Assembly (NCBI GenBank): GCA_034401135.1 | Contig: JAWZSP010000002.1 | Location: forward strand, 620,001-684,000 | Length of the DNA stretch: 64,000 bases | Source: Volutella citrinella | Taxonomy: Eukaryota > Ascomycota > Sordariomycetes > Hypocreales > Nectriaceae | Direction: 5' to 3' | Shown: in pieces, positions 54,525 to 64,000 of the stretch | Position numbering within the stretch: the stretch's first letter is position 1 | Layout: each line of letters opens with the position of its first letter | The notes under the pieces: model-generated | Databases searched by the model: none | What the model saw: the letters and a program-made list of their open reading frames with translations, nothing else | What the model was told of the DNA's origin: nothing | Made by a program: the position numbers and the translations under genes

Positions 54525-56228
54525 TCAAATCCTCACCGCTGGCAGCGTCCGAGCAGACCCAAACACCAGGCCCTCGTACCCGCGGTCCTTGCACTCCTGA
54601 CATCGCCGGCGATACTCCTGCACGGGGCCAGCATACCGCGCCACCATGCGCACCGTCTTACCCTTGACGTTCCTGTTGACACCCGTCATCCAGCTATCCA
54701 CCTCGTTGATGAGCGAGCCCTTGCTGCAGTTGCCCACGTGCTCGGTCCACGCATCCGCCGCCTCGGGCGTGGCCTCGACGTAGTTTAGGTTGTTTCGCCG
54801 GCAGTGGTCCAGCATGCCCGTCACCACCTCGACCGAATGCTCAATGTTGCGGGAGGCGTTCCCGACAGGCTGGTGCGGCCCCATGACGGTGAACAGGTTC
54901 GGCATGCTTGGGATCGTCATGCCGAGGAACGTGTACGGGCGGTGGTCCAGCCAGACGGCCCGCTCGCCCTTGGGGTCGCCGCTCACACCAACGAGCGGTC
55001 GGGCGTCCTTGCCCTTCCAGTCGATGGCTCTGAAGGCGCCAGTGATGGCGTCAAAGCCAGTGGCGAAGATCAAGACGTCGAGTTCATGGTGCTTGCCGTC
55101 CGAGGTCACAATGGCGGAATCTGTGACGGACTCAATGGGCGTCTTCTTAAGGTCGACGAGGTGCACATTGTCCTGATTGTACGCCTCAAAGTACCCGCTC
55201 TCCAGTGGCACCCGACGCATGCCGAAGCCGTGGTCCTTGGGGATCAGGCTCTCCGCCACCTCGGGGTCGTGCACCCGCTGGCGGATCTTGTCCGCGATGA
55301 AGTTGGAGTAGAGCGTGTTGGCGCGGCGATCCATGTATGCGTCACTGAAGACGCCGAGCCACTTGCTGAAGCCCGGCTCGCTATAGATCTTCTCCCAGTG
55401 AGCCAGACGGTCCGCCTCGGGCACCTCCTCTGTCTTGCGCGGGTCGGCCTTGTGCATGAAGCCCGAGGGCGTGTCTGCGCAGCGCTGGAAGATGGCGTCG
55501 TAGTTTTCAACGTGGCCCGCCATCTGCTCGGCCGTGATGGTCTCGTTGCGCAGCGGAGCAGACCAGTTGGCAGTCCGCTGGAACACGCTAAGAGACCTAA
55601 TACTGCTGACCTTGGAGAGAGCTGTGATGGTCTGTATGCCCGTGGCGCCGGTTCCAATGACGCCGACGCGCTTGCCTGCAAAGTCTCGCTCAATATCGAG
55701 CTCTTTGGGCCATCGCGAGGTGTGGAAGGCATCCCCCTTGAAATTCTCGATGCCGGGGATGGCGGGCAGCGAAGGAGCAGAGAGGAATCCGATGCAGCTG
55801 ATGCAAAAGGTGGCACTATACCGGTCTCCCTCGGCCGTCTCCAAGACCCAGGACCGAGAATCGTCCTGCCAAGACGCTGCGGTGATGGTGGTGTTGAACT
55901 GAATGTCCCGGCGCAGATCATTCTTCTCTGCAAAGCGCTGAATGTACCTGTGCACCTCATCCTGGGTGGAAAAGGTATCCTTCCAGTGCCACTCCTTGAG
56001 CAGCTCCTTGTCAACCGAGAAGCAATAGGACAGGGACTCGGTGTCCACCCGGCAGCCGGGGTATGTGTTGTAGAACCAGGTGCCTCCTACATCTGAGCCT
56101 CGCTCCAACACCTTGATGCGCCAATCGGGGAAGCGCTGACGAGCCCGGTACAGGGTGCAGAGCCCCGAGAGGCCCGAGCCCAGGATGATGAGGTCGAAGG
56201 ACTGCTTAGTGTTGGGGATGGAGCCCAT
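54525..56228 (-). CDS. Type I Baeyer-Villiger flavin monooxygenase
   Basis: This single exon encodes 567 residues. Type I Baeyer-Villiger enzymes use FAD, NADPH and O2 to insert oxygen next to a ketone, giving an ester or lactone. The FAD motif GSGLSG is at 17-22, followed by ERGSDVGGTWFYNTYPGCRVD. The diagnostic fingerprint FKGDAFHTSRWP is at about 163-174, and the NADPH motif GTGATG is at 192-197. DVLIFATGFDAITG, GPHQPVGN and a Trp-containing C-terminal helix complete the fold. The H-T-x-x-W core of the fingerprint separates this family from plain flavin N-oxidases. Length and motifs fit cyclohexanone/phenylacetone-type enzymes. The neighbouring SDRs could supply or remove the ketone. A TATA-like word at 56339-56345 lies about 110 nt upstream. 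A 430-codon forward frame over the gene is a shadow. Confidence 0.96.
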   Translation of the reverse strand: MGSIPNTKQSFDLIILGSGLSGLCTLYRARQRFPDWRIKVLERGSDVGGTWFYNTYPGCRVDTESLSYCFSVDKELLKEWHWKDTFSTQDEVHRYIQRFAEKNDLRRDIQFNTTITAASWQDDSRSWVLETAEGDRYSATFCISCIGFLSAPSLPAIPGIENFKGDAFHTSRWPKELDIERDFAGKRVGVIGTGATGIQTITALSKVSSIRSLSVFQRTANWSAPLRNETITAEQMAGHVENYDAIFQRCADTPSGFMHKADPRKTEEVPEADRLAHWEKIYSEPGFSKWLGVFSDAYMDRRANTLYSNFIADKIRQRVHDPEVAESLIPKDHGFGMRRVPLESGYFEAYNQDNVHLVDLKKTPIESVTDSAIVTSDGKHHELDVLIFATGFDAITGAFRAIDWKGKDARPLVGVSGDPKGERAVWLDHRPYTFLGMTIPSMPNLFTVMGPHQPVGNASRNIEHSVEVVTGMLDHCRRNNLNYVEATPEAADAWTEHVGNCSKGSLINEVDSWMTGVNRNVKGKTVRMVARYAGPVQEYRRRCQECKDRGYEGLVFGSARTLPAVRI

Positions 56229-56988
56229 GGTGATTGGGCAGATGAATAACAGGTAGAATCAGATGTCTATGAATGGCTTGTAGAATGCTGGATGGATTGA
56301 TGATGATGGTGCTTTGCCCTTTGACTTGTTTTGCCGTCATATATACTTGAAGGCCTCGAAATGCATTGCCTCAGCATTCCTCCACTCGGAGAGCGACTTG
56401 ATGTCTTGCCGACACCCCGAGCTTTCGATGTGAGTAGGCCACTGCTGGACCTGCCTGTCTGAACGGTGCGGGGACTGGCGAAGTCGGGCTTCCCAGGTTG
56501 GACTAGAGAGGAGGGGATATGACTTTCCTATTCTGCACCTAGAAAGTCTACCCAATCGTCAATGGGGCCATCTGCATCATTAGCGCACTGAGGGGAACCG
56601 ACCCACCATGTCACATTTGAGATTGCAACCTTGTCTATGTACGTCACTCCTGGATACGGAGGGGCATGGCCATGACTCGCCACCGAACGAGCTGCGGCTG
56701 TTGGATTCAAGACAGGAAAGTCTGTGTAATGTTGGAACATTCCATGAGAGGGAGTTACAAGTTCAGTCTTCCATTTTGTGACTATACTGTCAGATAACAT
56801 GGAATAAAGGCATGCAGAAATGCATATACATGTTCATAGTTTCAAATAGAAATCATTGGTTTTGAAAAATCATCACTGAATTAGAGGGCAACACAACGAT
56901 GGCAAGCAATAAGATCCATTCAAGTAGACTAGATAATAGAAGAGAACAGCTTGGGAGAGCCAAAGGCCTTCGACGAGATGGACCTGGC
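56229..56988. promoter_or_regulatory. Intergenic region with the monooxygenase promoter
   Basis: TATATAT at 56339-56345 fits as TATA box for the reverse-strand monooxygenase. The remainder is AT-rich 3' sequence of the permease gene. No further gene seen. Confidence 0.5.
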
Positions 56989-58683
56989 TTAGGCCCAGAT
57001 ACGTTCAATCTTGCGCCACCACTGGTTCTTCTTCTTTCCATTCTCCCTCTCCAGAAGCTCCATGTTGTTCCACATTTCGGTATCCGCCTCCACCTCCCTC
57101 AAGCCTGTCGTCAGGTCTACGTTGCCGGGGCTGATGATCCAGGGCGTGTTCTTCCCGACAGTGAACTTGTGGGCCAAGAAAAGAACCAAGAAAATGGGAA
57201 TGCCGACATACGACGTCAGGAAGCTCGACGCGGAGAACTTGCCGGGGAAGAAGACGGTGAAGCCATTGGCCAGCAGCAGGAAGGTGAAGCTGATAACCGC
57301 AATGTACGAGCCGTAAGGCTGCATCTTGGAGACGTAGCTGGGCGTGACGCCCTGGGCGGCAATGGCCTTGCGGAAGCGCAGGCAGATGATGCCGCAGACG
57401 ATCCAGGAGGTGTAGCCGGCCGTGTTGGTGAGGTTGATGAACCAGTTGAAGACGACGCCAGCTTCGGACGAGAGGCTGAGGAAGGACAGCAGAGTAAACA
57501 GGCTCGAGGCCCCCACGGCATATATGGGCAGTCCGTAGGTGGTGCAGCGGCTGAAAATCTTGGGGGCGTTGCCAATCGTGCTCAGCGAGTACAGACTGCG
57601 GCTGGACATGTAGAGATACGAGTTGCCGGCGGACCAGGCGCTGGTCAGGATGCCGGCGTTGACAATAGAGGGCAGGACAGTGATGCCGGCGTCCTGGATG
57701 GCAATGACCCATGGCGAAGCATCGGCGTTGCCGGCACCGGAGGTCAGGCCAGCAGCGTCAGAGCGGCAGATGGCACCAATGGCCACGGCACCCAGGACGT
57801 AAAAGGTCAGGAGGCGGTAGATATATCGTCGGCTCGCAATGGGCAGGTTCTTTCGCGGGTTCTTCATCTCGCCGCTCGTGACGCTGATGAGCTCGGGGCC
57901 GAAGTAGAAGGAGAAGCCGGAGAAGACGACAGCGTATAGGAAGGCCGTGAAGCGACCACCCGCGCCGGACACGAGGTACGACTTGACGGCGCCGGGGTCG
58001 TCCCAGTAGCGGAAGCCCAGGGGGACGCCGTCGGGCCCGCCGCCGGCCATGAGGACGACGGACATGAAGAGCAGGCCGATGATCATGATGATCTTGATGC
58101 TGGCGAACCAGAACTCGGTCTCGGCGTAGATGGCCACGGGGGACAAGTTGAGGCCGACGATGACGACGATAACAATGGCTAGTAGTGCGCCATCCGGGAT
58201 GTTGTTAGGCCAGTAGTTGACGATGATGCCGGCGACGGTGATCTCGTAGGCGACGATGATGCCAAACGAGTAAAAGTACAGCCATCCGAGGGCGAAGCCC
58301 AGCGACGGAGATACATAACGAGTGCAGTGGGAAGCCATGGAGGCGCCCGAGACGGGTAAAAAGGTGGCCACCTCGATGACGGCCGTGGCGATGCAGTAGA
58401 CGAGGAAGGACATGAGGGCGTACGAGACGAGGACGAAGCCCGGGCCGCCAATGGCGAGCACCTGGCCGGCGCCGACGAAGAGGCCGGTGCCGATGCTGCC
58501 GCCGATGGCAATCATCTGAGCGTGGCGGCTCTTGACGTTGCGCTTGGTGCCGGCGACTTCGGCCAGCTGCACCTCGCCGCGGATGCCGCTCTCGAGCGTG
58601 TTGAGGTTGGCGAGCGGCGGGAGCTTTTCGTCGCCGCCGCTCTTGTCGGTGGAGCCACGCTCGGGCTGTGATGGAGCAGCCAT
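56989..58683 (-). CDS. Amino-acid permease (AAT/YAT family)
   Basis: This single exon encodes 564 residues with about twelve hydrophobic segments. A soluble N-terminus of about 50 residues leads into the hallmark RHAQMIAIGGSIGTGLFVGAG of the first helix, followed by PVSGASMASHCTRYVSPSLGFALGWLY. The middle has GFSFYFGPELISVTSGEMKNPRKNLP, and NAGILTSAWSAGNSYLYMSSRSLYSL is the conserved region of helix 8. This family drives proton-coupled uptake of amino acids (proline, general or dicarboxylic) at the plasma membrane of fungi. The C-terminus is charged. Substrate specificity cannot be read from sequence. It stands divergent to the Zn2Cys6 regulator with a shared 763-nt promoter region, so regulation by that factor is plausible. 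Confidence 0.95.
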   Translation of the reverse strand: MAAPSQPERGSTDKSGGDEKLPPLANLNTLESGIRGEVQLAEVAGTKRNVKSRHAQMIAIGGSIGTGLFVGAGQVLAIGGPGFVLVSYALMSFLVYCIATAVIEVATFLPVSGASMASHCTRYVSPSLGFALGWLYFYSFGIIVAYEITVAGIIVNYWPNNIPDGALLAIVIVVIVGLNLSPVAIYAETEFWFASIKIIMIIGLLFMSVVLMAGGGPDGVPLGFRYWDDPGAVKSYLVSGAGGRFTAFLYAVVFSGFSFYFGPELISVTSGEMKNPRKNLPIASRRYIYRLLTFYVLGAVAIGAICRSDAAGLTSGAGNADASPWVIAIQDAGITVLPSIVNAGILTSAWSAGNSYLYMSSRSLYSLSTIGNAPKIFSRCTTYGLPIYAVGASSLFTLLSFLSLSSEAGVVFNWFINLTNTAGYTSWIVCGIICLRFRKAIAAQGVTPSYVSKMQPYGSYIAVISFTFLLLANGFTVFFPGKFSASSFLTSYVGIPIFLVLFLAHKFTVGKNTPWIISPGNVDLTTGLREVEADTEMWNNMELLERENGKKKNQWWRKIERIWA

Positions 58684-59446
58684 GGTGGTGATAGTGATGA
58701 AGGTGGTGATGGCTTAGATGTGTGTATAATGAGGTGTGGTGTATTGGGGAATAAGCGGTGCAAGACCAAAGACTTGGTGTAAGTCGACAGAGGTCAGACC
58801 TGAGGCTGGATGGAGCCGTGGGAATCCAGGGGCGGGAACCCGGGTATTTCTATCTGAAGGCATACAGCCGACCATCAAGATGTTGCCGTGGTGAGCACAG
58901 TCCAAGTCACGGACCGACTCATCAATCGACAGCCTCCAGTAGTTGCCCCTATTGCGACAAAACGCCTGACTCTTGTCCGGCCGGCCTCACCACCAACCCC
59001 CCATGTCTCAACGGCCGCCCTTCACTGGGGGGACGGCCTCGTCCAATCACGGGGGTCGCCACCGAGGGATCCGGCCAGAGGGCGCGATGAAAGAGGAAGG
59101 CTTCCCCAGAACTCTGTATCAGCCCGGGTGGAGACGCGGGGAACGCTAAGCCAGCGGGACCCATCGTGGGAGACCCGTCGTTATCAATGTGATCTCGTGG
59201 TGTGAGTGGCCCAGCCCCGGTCTCGGTCCAAGTTGGCTCGTCCGTCGGCGTAGATTGGATGCGGATGGTCTGGACGAGCATGGACGACGAACGTCTCTAT
59301 CTTGCTTGCCTCGCCTCGCCCCCCTCGTCGACCATCTCTGACATCTGCAATTACGCCTTTCGTCTCACAGAAGGTCTTGTCCATGCGACACCTGCCCTGA
59401 TCTCCCCTGACCTGCGCCCTGTCCACCGAGGTCCGCCGCCTTGGAC
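58684..59446. promoter_or_regulatory. Shared divergent promoter of permease and regulator
   Basis: 763 nt between divergent start codons. No strong TATA box, only a weak TTATAC on the permease side near 58722. Candidate CGG triplets are present but too common here to interpret. Confidence 0.5.
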
Positions 59447-61839
59447 ATGACGACGATGCAGCCGCAACAGCAACGCCAGCAGCCGCAGCAACGTCGCAGC
59501 CGCTCCCTGGGGGGATGCGTCACTGTGGGTATGCCCCCAGACCCGTCACGTAGACAGGTCCCCATCTGCAACACCATGCTCAACGTGCGCAGTGCAGGCT
59601 CAGACGGATGAAGTGCGACGAGGCGCGGCCGACGTGCTCCATGTGCCGCGCCCACAACCTCTCGTGCGGTGGCTACGAGAGGAGCCTCTTCTTTGATGTC
59701 GAAGACGCCGCATCGCGCGGACCCTCAAAGTTCCGCCGCCCTCTCTTCACTGAGCAGCAGCGCCGCGACATGAGCGGCGAGCTGACGACCATCGTTGAGC
59801 CCTCGCTCGTCTCATGGCATCTGCTCCAGCTCGACGACGAGTGCGACGGCATGACGTCGACCCGCCAGCACCTCGACCACCTCTCGCGCGGCCCATTTGG
59901 CGTCTTTAGCGTCGTCGGGAATCCGGGGTTGACACTGACGGGTCCTCCTCCTCAGCAACAGGCTGAGAGTGGGCACAGCGTCCAGGCGTCTCCAGACTCG
60001 GTCCTGGACCCTCGGCCTGACGATTCGGAGTTGCCCATGGACGATGGGAGCAGTTCTGAGAATGTTGCCGATGCTGACCTGTTCTCGCCCCCGGATGTCC
60101 TGCCCTCATCGCCGCCGATACAGCCTCAGATGCCGTGCGAATTTACAATACGGCAAGAGGAAGTGCAGCACCAACAGCCACCACCCACAGCGTCAACCAA
60201 TGCCGATACCATCTCGAATCTCCTCACTCCCTCCGGCCACTGGGGCGGCGTCGACAACTGGCTGCTCTCTGCCGGCTTCGTCGGTGGAACGGGGGAGTGG
60301 TGCGAGAACACTCTGGGCCCTGACGCATGGCGCATCGAGGAAATCACGGACGAGGCCACTATGCCTCTTGTCGACGACATGAGTGCCGTCATGCACCAGA
60401 CCGCCGGATCGCCCCAGGGCACTATGGAAGAGATGCTATCCGTCGAATACATGCTAAACCCCGCCGTCGGCGTCCCCTCGCCCACCTACATCCCACCTAG
60501 CATCAAGGTCGCGCTGCCCAACGAGGCTGCGCTCCTGGTCAAGCACTACGCCACCAACATCCTCCGCGAGCTGACGCCGTACCGGCACAGCAAGACGCCC
60601 TGGCATGTCCTCTTCCTGCCGCACGTCAAGAGCTGCCTGGCGGCGCTCACCATCGGCGAGACCCTCGACGACGCCAGCCTCTGCTCCTTTTTCGGGACCC
60701 TGGCCCTCAGCGCCATCAGCCTGGGCGTCATATACAAGGCGCAGAAGTGGCTCGACCATTTCAGGTGCTACAAGGACAAGGCGCGGCACTACGCCAAGTG
60801 CATGCTTGAGACAGCCTACGACGTGCCCAAGAAGGCCAAGTACAAGTCGATGCTGCTGTCGCTGCTGACCATGGTGCAGCTGTCGGCGGCGACGGGCGAC
60901 TCGGACCGCAAGGAGCGGTACTTCCTCGAGGCGGAGAAGCTGATCCGCGTCAAGGGTCTCAACCGGTCCAAGTCGCGCAAGGTGCGGCTTCTGCACCACT
61001 GCTACGCCTTTGAACGACTGCATCACGAGACGACCTACGCCGGCGTCGCGCACTCGGAGCACCGCTGGCACGTCCGTCGGGCCATTGAGTCGAGCGGCGC
61101 GGGCATCTACAGCCGCGACAGCCTCGCCTTTGAGATGACCGACTGGAGCAACCTGGATGAGCAGCTACTGCGTGTCAAGGACATGGAGCTGGGCGAGAAC
61201 GACCTGCACCTTCAGACACCGGGCGTTTGGGCGGCTACGCTGTACCCGGAGATCTTTGGCATCGGCGAGATCTACCTGATGATGTTATCCTTCATCATCT
61301 GCCTTGCCAAGGCCAAGCGCGAGCTGGGCTCGGCGGGAGGAGGCATCGGTTTGGCTGAGTTTATGACCCGGGCCAAGGCCGTCGAGCGGTGCATCCACCG
61401 GCTGCGGCGGGCGCCCGACGTGCCGACGGCCGAGTACGAGCAGCGGGCCAGCCAGCCGGCGCTGCAGCTGCTGGGCGAGGCGACATCGGCCGCGCTCGTG
61501 ATCCATTTCTACCGCACGCTGTACGACATGGATCCGTGCATGCTGCAGCACGAGGTGGCCACCATCCGCGACTGCCTGGTACGCTTCGACGGCATGCGCG
61601 AGGGCGGCCAGGAGGTTTACGGCGCCGTCCGCATGGCCTGGCCCGCCTTCATCGCCGCCCGCGAGGCAGACGACGAGGTTGTGCGCGATGTCCTGCTGCG
61701 ATGGTTCCACACCAGCTCCCAGCGGAGCGGCCTGCGTATCTTTTCCGATTCCATCGACGGGATTGAGAGGGCCTGGGGCGAGAGGAGCGGCGGCATTGGC
61801 GTCGGGATGATGGCTGGCGAGCCAATGGCGGTTGCGTAG
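59447..61839 (+). CDS. Arca-like Zn2Cys6 transcription factor
   Basis: Exons 59447-59524 and 59593-61839 (68-nt intron, phase 0) give 774 residues. The intron splits the zinc cluster: after splicing it reads C24-x2-C27-x6-C34-x6-C41-x2-C44-x6-C51, with RLRRMKCDEARPTC. The first exon is Gln/Arg-rich. A frame beginning at the ATG at 59608 lacks the first two cysteines, so a start there would give a broken finger. The rest, with SFFGTLALSAISLGVIYKA and a long helical C-terminal region, resembles the domain of Arca-like fungal regulators (fungal-specific transcription factor domain 2). It sits between the permease (divergent) and an SDR (downstream, same strand). The likely role is control of this cluster, as inference. 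Confidence 0.92.
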
Positions 61840-62385
61840 CCATATCGCGGGTTGTGTTGTTATCGGTTGAAACGGCGTTGCTATCAGTGGATATTGGGAT
61901 GCTTTGATCGGGGCGGAGCGTGTAACAACAGCTTATCAGTAAACAAGGAGTCCTTTTTCTGTTAAAGATGTCATCTGGAAATGTGGACGGCAGTGTCAGC
62001 TCCATCCAAAGCGCCCGCATCACCAGCACCAGCTCGGCCGCTAATTTGAACCCCTTATCTGCGCGGCCCCGACATGGCGTGTGTGTCCCCAGAACCGGGT
62101 ACTCAAAACACTTGCCTTTTGTTCTAGGCAACTCCAACTCCTAGGGCAAGTTATGTCGTATCTCGGCCGCCACGCCTCGTCCGTGCCACGGCGATGGTCC
62201 GGGGGGCGAGAGGCGAGGATATAACTTTCCTGAATCGAAAAAGGGTGTGGCGACCCCACCGCGGGGTTAGTGTCCGTGTCACTTACATGGCATCAATGCT
62301 TGCTATCGTATATCAAGCCGTCATGGGGAGTCCATGGGACGTGGCCCATACAGGTAACCAGGCCACAGGTCCCATCTCGTTTACA
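61840..62385. promoter_or_regulatory. Intergenic region before the second cluster dehydrogenase
   Basis: 546 nt; no gene and no clear TATA box. It includes the dehydrogenase 5' UTR. Confidence 0.55.
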
Positions 62386-63359
62386 ATGTCGTCGTCGTCG
62401 TTCCAAGGAAAAGTGGTATGTGTCCAAAGTTGCATGCCCCTTCACCACCAATTCTCAGCGCTGAGATGTGTGCGAACAGATTGCCATCACCGGCGCAGCC
62501 TCGGGCATGGGCCTCGCAACGGCACAGCTCCTGGCTTCGCGCGGCGCCTTGCTCTCCCTCGCAGACATCAACCCGACAGCGCTGGAGGAGGCGCGGGCGT
62601 CGCTGGCCTCGGGTGACAAGCACCTGTGCGTCGTCGTCGACGTTAGCAAGAGCGAGTCGGTCGACTCGTGGATCGAGCAGACGGTGCAGAAGCTGGGCAA
62701 GCTCGACGGAGCCGTCAACATGGCCGGCATCATCAGGCCCGCCGTGCCTCTCACGGAGCTCAGCGACAGCGACTGGGATGCCACCTTTAGCGTCAACTCG
62801 CGTGGCATCTTCAACTGCCTGCGCGCCCAGATTCGGGCTATGCCCACGGGTGGCAGTATCGTGAGTCCTCTGGAAGCTCTTTGCTCCCTCTCCTGCCATT
62901 CTCCCAAGATGCTGCATGCCCCCAATTGTCCGTCCAAGGGTGTTGACTGATGCCAAAGCCTTCTGTCGTGGTAGGTGTCCGCTGCAAGTGTCTTTGGGCA
63001 ATTTGGAGCTCCCGGCAACGCGGCGTACTGCGCGAGCAAAGCCGCCGTGATTGGTTTGTCGCGGACGGCGGCAAAGGAGAACCAGTTGGTTCGTGTCAAC
63101 TGTGTCTCGCCCGGTGAGTGAATCAACGAGGAGCACGCCCAGCTTTGGATTGCGCTGACGGCCGCACGCAGGCTCAGTCAACACACCATTGTCGCGCAGC
63201 GAAAACCCAGAACACGTAAAGAAGAGCCTGGCAGGGACCGCAATGAAGCGAAGGGCCGAGCCAGTTGAGATTGCCAACGTCGTGGCCTTTTTACTAAGCG
63301 ACGAAGCCTCGTTTGTAACGGGCGCCGTGTACAACGTCGACGGAGGATGGGTGTGCTAG
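62386..63359 (+). CDS. Short-chain dehydrogenase/reductase
   Basis: Exons 62386-62415, 62480-62860, 62975-63113 and 63172-63359 give 245 residues. The first exon encodes only ten residues (MSSSSFQGKV) and the cofactor motif TGAASGMG follows directly in exon two. NMAG replaces the usual NAAG. The catalytic Ser lies in VSAASVFG and Y-x-x-x-K in YCASKAA. VDGGWVC closes the chain, as in many fatty-acid/secondary-alcohol SDRs. Acidic Asp after beta-2 (LADIN) suggests NAD(H). All introns are GT-AG, the second being 114 nt. Together with the SDR at 52639 it frames the Baeyer-Villiger monooxygenase, permease and regulator, so it may act on the same pathway. Confidence 0.93.
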
Positions 63360-63836
63360 AAGGGCAGGTGCAGCCCCATATGTAGCTTACAATGTCAACG
63401 TTTTTGACAGCTTCCGTGATGGATTGAAGGATGATTGATCTAAGCCTGCTGTGGCCGTCATGTTGGTTTCCAACGTCGAAACGCCGCGACTGATGAGGCG
63501 ATCAGGATATCCCATCAAGGGAATATAATTCGATGAATTATGAATAATTATACCAATATCTTAGTAGATGACAATGAAGGCGAAACAGAATACTCGAGTG
63601 TCAACTAGTAGGGAATGAAGTATGGAGGTAAAAGGCTCCGGGGTTGTTCACTTGCACAGGCCGCCCAACTGAGGCCCCAGAAGGGAAGGCGGTCGGGTGG
63701 GTGCGCTAACCCATCTAGGAAATCACCTTCACAACCAGCTCCAGCCTATCCCATCAAGTAATTATTCATCCACAAGCAACCTCACGTCACCCTTTGCGCC
63801 AAGTGCATCCATCCGACGGATCCCCGCCCCGACAAC
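63360..63836. other. Intergenic region
   Basis: 3' region of the dehydrogenase, AT-rich around 63530-63560, followed by the promoter of the gene at the window edge. Nothing else seen. Confidence 0.55.
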
Positions 63837-64000
63837 ATGGAGACAAGCACCATCATTCTCCTGGCAATTATTGCCATCTTCATCATTGGCCCGGTACGTG
63901 TCCCTCTGTTGCGGCCATCCTGGCTGTATACAAAGCCCCGAGCATTCCTAGCTATGCTCCTTCTCATGGCCAGCTCAACTCTTGTCCGCCATGATACACT
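63837..64000 (+). CDS. First exon of a possible small membrane protein (cut by window end)
   Basis: ATG at 63837 opens a strongly hydrophobic segment (METSTIILLAIIAIFIIGP), followed at about 63894 by a GTACGT donor. The rest lies in the intron or outside the window. The segment would serve as a signal anchor or single transmembrane helix. The family cannot be identified. Confidence 0.35.
   Translation, partial: METSTIILLAIIAIFIIGPVRVPLLRPSWLYTKPRAFLAMLLLMASSTLVRHDT

Noticed and set aside
54804..56096. 430-codon forward frame opposite the monooxygenase
   Set aside because: Codon-bias shadow of the BVMO on the other strand.
56899..57939. 346-codon forward frame opposite the permease
   Set aside because: Gly/Ala/Glu-rich shadow with no membrane helices or motifs.

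Overview
The window reads as nuclear DNA of a filamentous ascomycete, probably a Sordariomycete; the order cannot be fixed from sequence alone. Supporting this: coding GC is high, most introns are 47-70 nt with GT-AG ends and CTRAC-like branch points, there are four Zn2Cys6 regulators, and there are typical fungal families (Egh16-like secreted protein, GPI-anchored wall protein, GH5 endoglucanase, fungal SDRs). tRNA-Tyr genes carry the expected anticodon-loop intron. No bacterial, viral or intact transposon feature was seen.

Layout. 1-4.5 kb is gene-empty and leads into SRP54 (4.5-6.1 kb). Two secreted or wall proteins follow (Egh16-like, 7.9-8.6 kb; GPI-anchored, 10.2-11.3 kb). 11.6-21.6 kb holds a Zn2Cys6 regulator, a sulfatase and an MFS sugar transporter in divergent arrangement, and a second Zn2Cys6 regulator: a plausible sulfated-substrate uptake module. 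22-27.3 kb carries a short-chain dehydrogenase, a GH5 endoglucanase and a carbamoylase-type M20 amidohydrolase. 27.3-32.5 kb is almost empty apart from one small cysteine-rich secreted protein.

32.5-42.3 kb carries a delta-1-pyrroline-5-carboxylate dehydrogenase (P5CDH)-type aldehyde dehydrogenase, an FAD amino-acid/amine oxidase, a Zn2Cys6 regulator, a secreted polyampholyte repeat protein and formyltetrahydrofolate deformylase, suggesting amine or amino-acid catabolism linked to one-carbon handling. 42.7-43.6 kb has three near-identical tRNA-Tyr genes. 44-47.3 kb has thymidylate kinase and a nuclear-looking protein with a KEN box. 47.3-50.4 kb is empty. 50.4-51.8 kb is a PLAC8-type gene with an in-frame stop, followed by tRNA-Thr.

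52.6-63.4 kb holds a short-chain dehydrogenase, a type I Baeyer-Villiger monooxygenase, an amino-acid permease, an Arca-like Zn2Cys6 regulator and another short-chain dehydrogenase. It looks like a compact catabolic or tailoring cluster acting on a cyclic or aliphatic ketone. The window ends in the first exon of a small membrane protein. Exon borders were deduced by hand; in every multi-exon model the exon lengths sum to an intact reading frame, except in the PLAC8 gene.
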